A stretch of DNA of 8,332 bases from the NCBI GenBank assembly GCA_029880775.1, contig JAOUNV010000055.1, positions 1-8,332 of the forward strand, in the 5' to 3' direction. This DNA comes from Nitrospinota bacterium (GTDB taxonomy: Bacteria > Nitrospinota_A > UBA7883). Made by a program: the position numbers and the translations under genes. This document shows positions 1-6,490 of this stretch, in pieces. The notes beneath the pieces are model-generated. The model saw only the letters and a program-made list of their open reading frames with translations, did no database searches and was not told the origin of the DNA. How positions within the stretch are numbered: position 1 is the first letter of the stretch; every line of letters starts with the position of its first letter.

Positions 1-584
1 TGCGCAGAGAAGGCAAGCTGCCAGGGATTATCTATGGTCATGGCGAGAACGTGCCAGTCACCCTGGACACCAAGGAGTTGCTAAAGCTCCTCGAAACCAG
101 AGGCGGCTCCCACAGCGTCATCCATTCCAAGATAGAGGGTGATAAGAAGGAGCGGTCGGTGATGATCAAAAGCCTGGACGTGCACCCCATCTACGACACC
201 CTGGTGCATATCGACCTGTTGGAGATCGACGAAACCAAGCTGATGAAGCTGGATATAGAACTCGAATTTATCGGCGTACCGGTGGGGGTGAAGGAAAAGG
301 GAGGCGAATTGCGCATCCAGAGGAAGAAACTGTTGATCGAGTGTCTTCCCAAGGATATTCCGGCCAGCCTGGAAGTCAACATAAAGGATATGGAAGTTGG
401 ACACTTATTGTGCGCCAAGGATGTAGAGCACGCTGACTCGGTTAAGATATTGACCGATCCGGAAGCTCATGTGGTCTCGGTGGTTCCACCCAAGCAGGAC
501 AAGACCGCGAAAACAGGGGAGGAGGCTGAGGAGGCCGCTCCGGCAAAGGCGGCGCCTGACGCCGGGAGCCCGGAAAAGAAGTAA
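1..584 (+). CDS. rplY: 50S ribosomal protein L25/general stress protein Ctc, 5'-truncated by window edge
   Basis: This ribosomal protein of the L25/TL5/Ctc family binds 5S rRNA in the large subunit. The reading frame is open to the left edge (first full codon at 3) and begins inside the conserved N-terminal motif: residues read R-R-E-G-K-L-P-G-I-I-Y-G-H-G, as in the 5S-binding domain of L25. The GTG at 51 is therefore an internal codon and not the start; probably 15-20 N-terminal residues lie outside the window. The 193 visible residues cover the 5S-binding domain followed by the C-terminal TL5-type beta domain, so this is the long Ctc form and not the short E. coli L25. The last 27 or so residues are a low-complexity Ala/Glu/Lys/Pro tail, common in this family. 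The gene lies 27 bases before pth, a frequent bacterial pairing, and no terminator separates them. Confidence 0.95.
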   Translation, partial: RREGKLPGIIYGHGENVPVTLDTKELLKLLETRGGSHSVIHSKIEGDKKERSVMIKSLDVHPIYDTLVHIDLLEIDETKLMKLDIELEFIGVPVGVKEKGGELRIQRKKLLIECLPKDIPASLEVNIKDMEVGHLLCAKDVEHADSVKILTDPEAHVVSVVPPKQDKTAKTGEEAEEAAPAKAAPDAGSPEKK

Positions 585-611
585 GCCTCTGTTGTTATAT
601 CCGGCTCGGAC

Positions 612-1175
612 ATGAAGCTTGTGGTGGGGCTGGGCAATCCCGGCCCCCGATACGCCTTCACCAGGCACAACGCAGGGTTCGTGGCAGTGGATGTTTATCT
701 GGCGCGGGCAGGAAAGGGGAAGATGGAGAAAAAATACGGCTCTTGGTTTACAATAGCGGCGCCAGGAGGCGTGGAAACGGCTTTTTTGAGACCAGGGTCG
801 TTTATGAACCTGTCTGGCGGCCCGGTGAAAAAGGCTATGAAAGACCTGGGTGTCGGGCCGGGAGAATTGATGGTCATGCATGATGACATAGATATCAGGT
901 TCGGGGAAGTCCGGCACAAACTTGGCGGGGGCCATGGCGGGCACAACGGACTCAGGTCAATAATTGAGAGTATCGGCGGCGGCGATTTTCACAGGATCAG
1001 GTTGGGGGTCGGTCGACCACCGGAGGGAATCGTCGCCAGTGATTATGTATTAAGCGCGTTTTCCGCCGATGAGGAAGATGGCTTCCTTGACGGCCTTGAG
1101 ACGGCTTTCGAACTTTTGGAAAGCCGGTTTTTATTCAATACCATGGAAGGTGGAGACGCGGTAAATGGAAACTGA
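612..1175 (+). CDS. pth: Peptidyl-tRNA hydrolase (bacterial Pth type)
   Basis: This cytoplasmic esterase releases peptides from peptidyl-tRNAs that drop off the ribosome, recycling the tRNA. The 187 residues match the usual family length of about 190. The N-terminus has the signature G-L-G-N-P-G (6-11), then R-H-N-A-G-F (18-23). Residues corresponding to the E. coli active site are all present: Asn9, the catalytic His19, Asn66 in the F-M-N-L-S-G stretch, Asp91 after His90, and Asn112 in the G-G-H-N-G-L motif. The glycine-rich segment 105-113 and the L-G-V-G-R-P motif are also intact. The ATG at 612 is chosen because the family consensus begins one residue before K-L-V-V-G-L-G; the ribosome binding site in front of it is weak, which suggests coupling to rplY just upstream. 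hppA follows after 24 bases. In many bacteria ychF follows pth; here it does not. Confidence 0.97.
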   Translation: MKLVVGLGNPGPRYAFTRHNAGFVAVDVYLARAGKGKMEKKYGSWFTIAAPGGVETAFLRPGSFMNLSGGPVKKAMKDLGVGPGELMVMHDDIDIRFGEVRHKLGGGHGGHNGLRSIIESIGGGDFHRIRLGVGRPPEGIVASDYVLSAFSADEEDGFLDGLETAFELLESRFLFNTMEGGDAVNGN

Positions 1176-1185
1176 TACCCGTAAC

Positions 1186-1194
1186 AGAAGGGGG
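1186..1194 (+). promoter_or_regulatory. Strong ribosome binding site of hppA
   Basis: AGAAGGGGG lies five A residues before the ATG at 1200. It is much stronger than the site in front of pth and supports the chosen hppA start. It lies within the 24-base gap after pth, where there is no room for a terminator. Confidence 0.75.
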
Positions 1195-1199
1195 AAAAA

Positions 1200-3191
1200 A
1201 TGACATTCTTGGTTTTTCTAGCGATCCTTACAGGCCTTGCTGGTCTGGGTGGGGTCTATTGGCTCTACAATGAAGTTGAGAAACAGGATTCCGGCAACGA
1301 CAAGATGAAAGAAATCGCCGCTATGATCCATGAAGGAGCGATGACATTCTTGCGCAGGGAATACACGATCCTTGCCGGGTTCATCGGCGTGGTGTTCATC
1401 CTGCTGACTATTTTTATCCATTGGCAAACAGCCCTCGCCTTTGTGGTGGGCGCGGCCTGTTCCATGGCCGCAGGATTTATCGGGATGCAAGGCGCCACCA
1501 TGGCCAACGTTCGCACATCGGCCGCCGCCAACCAGAAAGGGCAGGACGCGGCGTTGCAGGTGGCCTTTGAGGGGGGCTCGATCATGGGTCTTTCCGTGGC
1601 CAGCCTGGGGCTCATCGGCCTCAGTACCTTCTACCTGATGTACGTGGCCTTTTCCAGCCCGGAAAACGTACAGTATATTGCCGGGTTCGCCATGGGCGCT
1701 TCCACCATAGCGCTCTTCGCTCGTGTGGGCGGTGGCATATACACAAAGAGCGCCGACGTGGGCTCGGACCTGGTGGGCAAGGTGGAAGCCGGCATCCCGG
1801 AGGACGACCCTCGCAACCCTGGTGTTATAGCCGACAACGTGGGCGACTGCGTTGGGGATACCGCCGGGCTGGGAGCGGACATATTCGAATCATACGTCGG
1901 ATCGATGGTGGCCACCATGACCATTGGAGCGCTGATGGCGGATCCGACCGGCTATATGATTCTGCCTTTGGTCGTGTCGATGGTGGGCCTTCTGGCCTCC
2001 GGCGCCGGCATCGCCTCCATGCGCCTGATGAAGGGTGTGGATCCTGCCGCCGTGCTGAGATACACAGCCTTGGTGGCCGCCGCCATCATGCTGCTAGTCG
2101 CCATTCCTGTTGTCCTGATTCTCATGCCCGATGATGTGCAATGGGGAATATGGGGCGCCCTGGTGGCTGGTTGCCTGGCTGGCGTAATGATCGGCATGCT
2201 CACTGAATATTACACGGGGATGTTCGGCCCGGTGAAAAACCTGGCCGCGTCTACGTCCACCGGCGCGGCGACGCTGATCATCACAGGCGTGGCGCTGGCC
2301 ATGGAGTCGGTGGCGGCGCCAGTGGTGATCATTGCTATAGCCACTTTCCTGGCCAACAGTTGGGCCGGACTATACGGCGTGGGCTTGGCCGCCGTGGGAA
2401 TGCTGGGCACTGTGGGAATCACCATGAGTGTGGACGCATACGGCCCTATCGCCGACAATGCGGGAGGAATCTCGGAGATGTCTGGGCTGGGACCGGAGAC
2501 AAGGAAGATAACCGACGGCCTCGACGCCTTGGGTAACACCACCGCCGCCATCGGCAAGGGGTTTGCTATCGGGTCGGCGGCGCTGACAGCGTTGGCGCTA
2601 TTCTCCGCCTACACCCAGGCGGTGCATCTGGATAATATCAATCTGGTGGACGCCAAAGTGGTCATCGGATTGTTCCTGGGCGGCGCCATAACGTTCGTCA
2701 TCGCCTCCATGACCATGAAAAGCGTGGGCAAGGCCGCCATGAAAATGGTGGAGGAAATTCGCCGCCAGTTCCGGGATATCCCGGGCCTGATGGAGGGCAC
2801 CGGCAAGCCGGACCCGGCCACCTGCGTGGACATCGCCACCAAAGCGGCCTTGTTCGAGATGATGCTACCGGGCGTGACAGCAGTCCTGGCCCCTGTGGCT
2901 GTGGGTCTGCTCTTGGGCCCCGAGGGCCTGGGCGGGATGCTGGCTGGCGCTCTGGTCACCGGCGTGACGCTGGCGCTTTTCATGGCGAATAGCGGCGGCG
3001 CCTGGGATAACGCCAAGAAGTACATTGAGTCTGGCAACCTGGGTGGCAAAGGATCGGACGCTCACCATGCGGCGGTCATCGGCGACACCGTGGGTGATCC
3101 TTTCAAGGATACTTCCGGACCAGCCATGAACATCCTTATCAAGTTGATGTCGATCATCTCGCTTGTCATCGCCCCGCTTCTGATTGTCTGA
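1200..3191 (+). CDS. hppA: K+-dependent membrane-bound pyrophosphatase (ion pump, likely Na+-type)
   Basis: This integral membrane enzyme hydrolyses pyrophosphate and uses the energy to pump H+ and/or Na+ out of the cytoplasm. The 663 residues, with about 16 hydrophobic segments, match the family. Pyrophosphate and Mg2+ binding motifs are intact: D-V-G-S-D-L-V-G-K (187-195), E-D-D-P-R-N-P (201-207), D-N-V-G-D-C-V-G-D (212-220), D-A-Y-G-P-I-A-D-N (412-420), and the C-terminal G-D-T-V-G-D-P-F-K-D (628-637). The G-N-T-T-A-A-I-G-K-G segment (445-454) has Ala449 where K+-independent enzymes have Lys, and Gly452 where they have Thr, so this one is K+-dependent by the established rule. Glu230 in F-E-S-Y sits at the membrane glutamate position typical of Na+-pumping enzymes, not four residues later as in plant-type K+-dependent H+ pumps. 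Sodium transport, alone or with protons, is therefore inferred. It appears to be the last gene of the rplY-pth unit and ends before a strong terminator. Confidence 0.97.
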   Translation: MTFLVFLAILTGLAGLGGVYWLYNEVEKQDSGNDKMKEIAAMIHEGAMTFLRREYTILAGFIGVVFILLTIFIHWQTALAFVVGAACSMAAGFIGMQGATMANVRTSAAANQKGQDAALQVAFEGGSIMGLSVASLGLIGLSTFYLMYVAFSSPENVQYIAGFAMGASTIALFARVGGGIYTKSADVGSDLVGKVEAGIPEDDPRNPGVIADNVGDCVGDTAGLGADIFESYVGSMVATMTIGALMADPTGYMILPLVVSMVGLLASGAGIASMRLMKGVDPAAVLRYTALVAAAIMLLVAIPVVLILMPDDVQWGIWGALVAGCLAGVMIGMLTEYYTGMFGPVKNLAASTSTGAATLIITGVALAMESVAAPVVIIAIATFLANSWAGLYGVGLAAVGMLGTVGITMSVDAYGPIADNAGGISEMSGLGPETRKITDGLDALGNTTAAIGKGFAIGSAALTALALFSAYTQAVHLDNINLVDAKVVIGLFLGGAITFVIASMTMKSVGKAAMKMVEEIRRQFRDIPGLMEGTGKPDPATCVDIATKAALFEMMLPGVTAVLAPVAVGLLLGPEGLGGMLAGALVTGVTLALFMANSGGAWDNAKKYIESGNLGGKGSDAHHAAVIGDTVGDPFKDTSGPAMNILIKLMSIISLVIAPLLIV

Positions 3192-3222
3192 CAGAAGCGT
3201 CCGTGACGAACATGTGAATCAT

Positions 3223-3254
3223 GGCCCGGAGAATCCTTCTCCGGGCCTTTTTTT
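3223..3254 (+). terminator. Intrinsic terminator after hppA
   Basis: A perfect 11-bp stem (GGCCCGGAGAA, 3223-3233, pairing with 3237-3247) with a 3-base loop TCC is followed directly by seven T residues (3248-3254). It starts 31 bases after the hppA stop. There is no A-run on the left side, so it should act only on the plus-strand transcript. It separates the rplY-pth-hppA unit from the sensor kinase gene. Confidence 0.95.
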
Positions 3255-3281
3255 AACCACTGGCGCTGGGCATAATAACGC

Positions 3282-3287
3282 AAAGGA
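3282..3287 (+). promoter_or_regulatory. Ribosome binding site of the sensor kinase gene
   Basis: AAAGGA six bases before the ATG at 3294 decides this start over the in-frame ATG at 3330, which has no comparable site. A CATAAT at 3271-3276 could be a -10 element, but only the T-run of the terminator lies at the -35 position. The promoter of this gene is therefore unclear, and read-through past the terminator is possible. Confidence 0.6.
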
Positions 3288-3293
3288 TAAGTA

Positions 3294-4682
3294 ATGGGGG
3301 AACGTAAACCATCGCCGGGCGGAACCAGAATGCGAGGTGGATTGCTCCACTTGAAATTTGAGGATCCCGCTCTGGAGCAGGAGTTTCTGGACCACTACAC
3401 GGACAAGACCCGAGGTCCGGTCCGGGTGGGCCTGCTGGTAGGCGTGGCAATCTACGCTCTTTTTTTCCTGGTGGACATACAGAAGGTCTCGGACTATGCG
3501 TTGGTTGCGTTCTTCATACGGTTCGCCCTGATCATCCCTCTGGCCATCGGCATCATTGGGTTCTCCTACCGGGAAAGGTTCCAGGGCGTTTTTGCCCAGG
3601 CGCTTTTATCCACACTGCTAATAGCCGCCGGCGCCAGCATCCTGGCCATTGACTACATATCAGACAACTCTCCACAAGTGGTGTACTACGCCGGAATGAT
3701 GCTGGTGGTTTTCTGTGTGCCTTTGTGCCGTCTGCTGTTCAGCTTCGCTATGGCCACAACCTTTACTCTGGTGACCATGCTTGTTATATATCTGGGGCCC
3801 GTCCTGGGCGATGGGTTGGGCGAATCCGCAGACAAGGTTTTACTGATGGCTTCGGCGGCGGCGCTGAGCCTGGTGGTCTCCTATTTCAGCGACCGGCACA
3901 CCAGGAGGGAATTCATCCTGATCATGGAGCTGGAGCAGTCCAACACCGAAGCGGCGGCTGCGACGCAGATGAAAGACAAGCTGGTAGCTCTGGTGTCCCA
4001 CGACCTGAAGGATCCCCTATCCAGTATCAAGGCGGTGGTGGATATCATGAAAAACTTCGGGGATGACTTAGCCGAGGGACAAAAAAAAGAGATGGTGGAA
4101 AGCCTGGGCCAGAGCGTGGACAGGATGCGCGAGATCATCCATCTGCTGATGAGGCTACAGGGAATGCAAGGTGGGGGATTGCTCAAAGAGAGGGAATGGG
4201 CGGGGCTGCGAGCCATCTCGGAACGGGCCGCAAACGCATTGGCGCCAGTGGCCAGAAAAAGAGAAGTGGATCTGGTAAACGATGTCCCCCCTGGGGTGGA
4301 AGTCTTCGCCGACGAAGCATTATTGACCCATGTGATACAAAACCTGGTTTCCAACGCAGTCCGATACACGGGCGTGGGTGGAAAGGTGCGGATATTTTGT
4401 CCCGTTGACGATGGGGCCTCCCTGGCCGTGGAGGATAGCGGGGAGGGAGTTGACGAGAAGCGCGCGGCCAAAATCATGGCCACCACCCCGAACACCAGTG
4501 GAGAGAAGATCGGCGGAAGCTCCGGATGGGGGATAGGCCTGTCGCTGGTCAATGAGATTGTCACCGCTCATGGCGGCTCCATGTGGGTGAAGTCTCAGCC
4601 GGGGAGTGGCGCAGTGTTCTATGTCCATCTGCCAGACCCGGGGGATGATCTGTGGAGCGGGCCTGAAGATACCGCTTGCTAG
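3294..4682 (+). CDS. Membrane-bound sensor histidine kinase (six TM, HisKA-HATPase_c), orphan
   Basis: This two-component sensor kinase should sit in the inner membrane with its catalytic part in the cytoplasm. After a 40-residue hydrophilic N-terminus come about six hydrophobic segments (roughly 43-61, 70-91, 98-119, 129-148, 150-170, 181-198) with very short loops and no large periplasmic domain, so it may sense a signal in or at the membrane. A short helical linker leads to the HisKA domain with phospho-acceptor His236 in V-S-H-D-L-K-D-P-L. The ATPase domain follows: N-box Asn350/Asn354 with N-A-V-R-Y, G1 box D-S-G-E-G (381-385), and G2 box G-W-G-I-G-L (411-416). There is no receiver or HAMP domain, and no response regulator gene lies nearby. 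Asp240 stands where the phosphatase motif of HisKA kinases usually has Thr or Asn. The TM domain resembles N-termini seen on some cyclases, but I cannot name its family. The gene converges on the lipoprotein gene, sharing its last four bases. Confidence 0.93.
   Translation: MGERKPSPGGTRMRGGLLHLKFEDPALEQEFLDHYTDKTRGPVRVGLLVGVAIYALFFLVDIQKVSDYALVAFFIRFALIIPLAIGIIGFSYRERFQGVFAQALLSTLLIAAGASILAIDYISDNSPQVVYYAGMMLVVFCVPLCRLLFSFAMATTFTLVTMLVIYLGPVLGDGLGESADKVLLMASAAALSLVVSYFSDRHTRREFILIMELEQSNTEAAAATQMKDKLVALVSHDLKDPLSSIKAVVDIMKNFGDDLAEGQKKEMVESLGQSVDRMREIIHLLMRLQGMQGGGLLKEREWAGLRAISERAANALAPVARKREVDLVNDVPPGVEVFADEALLTHVIQNLVSNAVRYTGVGGKVRIFCPVDDGASLAVEDSGEGVDEKRAAKIMATTPNTSGEKIGGSSGWGIGLSLVNEIVTAHGGSMWVKSQPGSGAVFYVHLPDPGDDLWSGPEDTAC
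4679..4682. other. Shared CTAG carrying both convergent stop codons
   Basis: Read on the plus strand, TAG (4680-4682) ends the sensor kinase gene. Read on the minus strand, the same palindrome gives TAG (4681-4679), which ends the lipoprotein gene. There is no intergenic space and so no dedicated terminator for either transcript between the two genes. Confidence 0.95.
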
Positions 4683-6217
4683 GCCGGGTCTGTGGAATCG
4701 TAACCGATAACATCCTTTACCAGCTTGTCCAGGGTGGGGGCGCCTGCCGCGTTGGTCCATCCTGTTTTGCCGCCGGGGCCCACCCAGTGAGCCACCACCG
4801 AAGCTTTGTCCACCTCCACCCCCACATCCAGATACTCCATCCCGTCGTATGTGACGACCCTGATCTGGGAAAGAAGTAGCCCCGCCTCCAGCAGCCTGTC
4901 CGTGATTCGTTTGAAGCTATTGCGGTGGGTGGCCAGTAAAACCGCCTCCAGCTTTCTGGTCTCCGATGGGTTAATGTTGAAATATGTGATCTCATGGAGC
5001 ATTTTCCCCATCAGGTCGGCCACCCTGTCGCCATGGACGCTTCCGAACAACCCGTAATACGCGCCCAACATATACTTTTCCCACCCTTCATAATACACGT
5101 CGTCCAGCGGGTAAATGTGGCCCAGGAAGGCGAATTTTCCAGGATACTGGATCACCACCGCCGTGCATGTGGTAACTCCGGCGGTAGAGATAACATCATC
5201 GGCCCTTCCGGCGCCGTACTCGTTGATATCCACCTTCACGCTCTCCTGGTACAGCAATTCAGGATGTGGTTCGGCGGGCGCCCCGGCGGGAAGCCTCTTG
5301 AAAATCTCATCGTATAAACGGTCCCGATCATTCATGAATCGACGGGTGATCACCTCGTCCTCGTCTATCTCGGCGATTATTACCCAGCCTGCGCCAGCGA
5401 ACTGGAATTTCTCGAAAGAGCTGAAAACGCGTACTCCCCGGTAATCGAGAATGATGTCGCCCCCTTCGCCAGCTTCCATCGCCAGCTTCACAGCCTCCGT
5501 CTCCACCCGCAGGCTCATTGCCGTATCTTGCGGCAACAGGCGCGACTGGGTGAGCATGACGTGGCTCTCGTTGGTCAGGTACACTTCCGCCGTTTTCCCC
5601 AGCCCGGCGTCCTGGGACATTATCTCCTTTAAGGCTCCGGAGGAGAACTGGAACACCATCCATCCGGCCAAGCCGTCCGGCTGCTTCATTGGCGCGATGA
5701 AAAATGCGGCAGGTTCCTTGGAGGGGGAGTAATAGTGGTAATCAACAAAGTTGTCCCGCGTGCCAGATTTCAGCTTTTGCGCCAGCAAGGTGGAGGAAAG
5801 CTCGCTGTTGAATATATTCTTGCCCAGGTCGGACTCCCGTCTTATGGTGTGAAACACCAGCCCACTGCGGTCTATGAAAAGGATATCGTAAAAGTAGTAA
5901 TACTCCTCCAGATACTCCCGGTCCAGGACCTCATCCTCATAGGCTCCCGTTTCCATCGGAAGCGCGCCATTGGCCACCAAAGACCTGAACCTGTTAAACG
6001 CTCCGGTGAGGGCTGGGTTTTTGACCGAATCTTGGACCTTATCCCGCATCCGCTCCAGCTTTTCCACCACCAGCATTTTTCTCTCCATCCGCAGGGAGCG
6101 CAGATTCTCGAAGGTATCGGATTTAATTTCCGGGCCAGAAGTGGGGGAGCAGCCGTTCAGGTAAAGCGCGGATAGAATCAGAAACAGGATCAGGAATTGA
6201 AAACCAAAACGTTTCAT
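4679..6217 (-). CDS. Lipoprotein with dCache sensor domain and C-terminal CheD-like domain
   Basis: The 512-residue product has a lipoprotein signal peptide: K-R at 2-3, a hydrophobic core (5-20) and lipobox L-N-G-C with Cys23. Ser follows the cysteine, which would favour outer-membrane sorting under the E. coli rule. No later TM segment is seen, so the rest should be extracytoplasmic. A helix (about 35-80) leads into a double Cache fold (about 100-290): the D-I-L-F-I-D-R-S-G-L strand (111-120), a mid-section like F-I-A-P-M (173-177), then G-L-G-K-T-A-E-V-Y-L (205-214), S-R-L (225-227) and W-V-I-I-A-E-I-D-E (278-286), close to chemoreceptor and cyclase sensor domains. Residues about 325-465 resemble CheD: Thr345, Cys351 (T-x5-C) and His367, followed by R-N-S-F (432-435) and a Leu-x3-Gly-Leu stretch. 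Cys351 is the only cysteine besides the lipobox one. GAGGGG four bases before the ATG supports the start. The Cache and lipoprotein calls are firm; CheD homology is inferred from pattern, and function is unknown. Confidence 0.88.
   Translation of the reverse strand: MKRFGFQFLILFLILSALYLNGCSPTSGPEIKSDTFENLRSLRMERKMLVVEKLERMRDKVQDSVKNPALTGAFNRFRSLVANGALPMETGAYEDEVLDREYLEEYYYFYDILFIDRSGLVFHTIRRESDLGKNIFNSELSSTLLAQKLKSGTRDNFVDYHYYSPSKEPAAFFIAPMKQPDGLAGWMVFQFSSGALKEIMSQDAGLGKTAEVYLTNESHVMLTQSRLLPQDTAMSLRVETEAVKLAMEAGEGGDIILDYRGVRVFSSFEKFQFAGAGWVIIAEIDEDEVITRRFMNDRDRLYDEIFKRLPAGAPAEPHPELLYQESVKVDINEYGAGRADDVISTAGVTTCTAVVIQYPGKFAFLGHIYPLDDVYYEGWEKYMLGAYYGLFGSVHGDRVADLMGKMLHEITYFNINPSETRKLEAVLLATHRNSFKRITDRLLEAGLLLSQIRVVTYDGMEYLDVGVEVDKASVVAHWVGPGGKTGWTNAAGAPTLDKLVKDVIGYDSTDPA
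4682..5254 (-). other. CheD-like C-terminal domain region of the lipoprotein (residues 322-512)
   Basis: CheD of Thermotoga uses Thr21, Cys27 and His44 to deamidate receptor glutamines: Thr is six residues before Cys and His 17 after it. Here Thr345 is six before Cys351, and His367 follows 16 after, just past a short turn (Y-P-G-K). The strand before it, V-K-V-D-I-N-E-Y (327-334), parallels the opening V-x-I-G-E-Y of CheD, and the H-R-N-S (431-434) helix start parallels the I-G-E-R-N helix of CheD. The codons check out on the minus strand: Thr345 at 5183-5185, Cys351 at 5165-5167, His367 at 5117-5119. About 30 residues at the C-terminus are not explained by CheD. Related folds with the same Cys-His pair (CNF1-type toxins, YfiH) are alternatives. 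Confidence 0.6.
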
Positions 6218-6302
6218 TTCACCCCTCGCGGATCAATAATATAGCAGGATCCCAATTCACGCGTTTCCTCATTTCCCATCTTCTTTCCGCCGCCGATCGC
6301 TT

Positions 6303-6330
6303 TTGTTAGCATCGAACATAAGCCTACAAT
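6303..6330 (+). promoter_or_regulatory. Candidate distal sigma-70 promoter for proS
   Basis: TTGTTA (6303-6308) and TACAAT (6325-6330) are separated by 16 bases. They match the consensus at 4 and 5 of 6 positions. Transcription from here would give a leader of about 155 bases before proS. Confidence 0.35.
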
Positions 6331-6406
6331 CTACAATATTATATTACCAGACGGAATCCTGGAAGAACCGTGGCGCCGGGATCGACAGACTACGCTGGCA
6401 ACTCGC

Positions 6407-6418
6407 ATAACGGGTTAT
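6407..6418. repeat. Short inverted repeat next to the proS promoter
   Basis: ATAAC and GTTAT flank two G residues and end one base before the putative -35 box at 6420. The position would suit an operator, but arms of five bases can easily arise by chance. Confidence 0.25.
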
Positions 6419-6419
6419 A

Positions 6420-6448
6420 TTGACTTGCCCCTCTTCGTAACCTAACAT
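6420..6448 (+). promoter_or_regulatory. Candidate proximal sigma-70 promoter for proS
   Basis: TTGACT (6420-6425, 5 of 6 consensus bases) and TAACAT (6443-6448, 4 of 6) are separated by the optimal 17 bases. Transcription would begin near 6455 and leave a leader of about 35 bases with the ribosome binding site near its middle. This is the best promoter candidate in the window. Confidence 0.5.
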
Positions 6449-6475
6449 GATCCAAGCCTTTAATCACAATCCACC

Positions 6476-6482
6476 AGGGGAG
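6476..6482 (+). promoter_or_regulatory. Ribosome binding site that decides the proS TTG start
   Basis: AGGGGAG lies eight bases before the TTG at 6491. No in-frame ATG or GTG fits the family N-terminus as well, so the strong site together with protein similarity fixes the rare TTG codon as the start. Confidence 0.7.
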
Positions 6483-6490
6483 CGCACGAG

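Larger units (their letters stand above)
6218..6490. other. Divergent intergenic region between lipoprotein gene and proS
   Basis: This 273-base stretch has no credible reading frame and is more AT-rich than its surroundings around 6317-6349. It must hold the promoters for both flanking genes. For the minus-strand gene, GAGGGG at 6227-6222 is the ribosome binding site. A perfect TATAAT reads on the minus strand at 6343-6338, but without a recognisable -35 box. A tandem CTACAAT copy (6324-6337) lies beside it. Candidate plus-strand promoters are listed separately. No T-box or other riboswitch pattern was recognised. Confidence 0.7.

Noticed and set aside
51..53. GTG at 51 as start of the L25 gene
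   Set aside because: The frame continues upstream to the edge with the conserved L25 N-terminal motif, so the true start lies outside the window.
1200..1352. Repeated 12-mer ATGACATTCTTG at 1200-1211 and 1341-1352
   Set aside because: Both copies are in frame in hppA and encode Met-Thr-Phe-Leu in natural family context. The second lies within the conserved protein, so it is neither the start nor a regulatory repeat.
3881..4564. Open frame of 227 codons on the minus strand opposite the kinase gene
   Set aside because: It is rich in Ser, Thr and Pro with no motif, lacks a ribosome binding site and overlaps the conserved kinase catalytic domains.
6347..6362. CCAG...CTGG inverted repeat in the intergenic region
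   Set aside because: Arms of only four bases with an eight-base loop, not followed by a T-run; indistinguishable from chance.
6331..6490. Possible T-box or other riboswitch in the proS leader
   Set aside because: No T-box antiterminator sequence and no terminator hairpin were found, and the better promoter leaves a leader of only about 35 bases.
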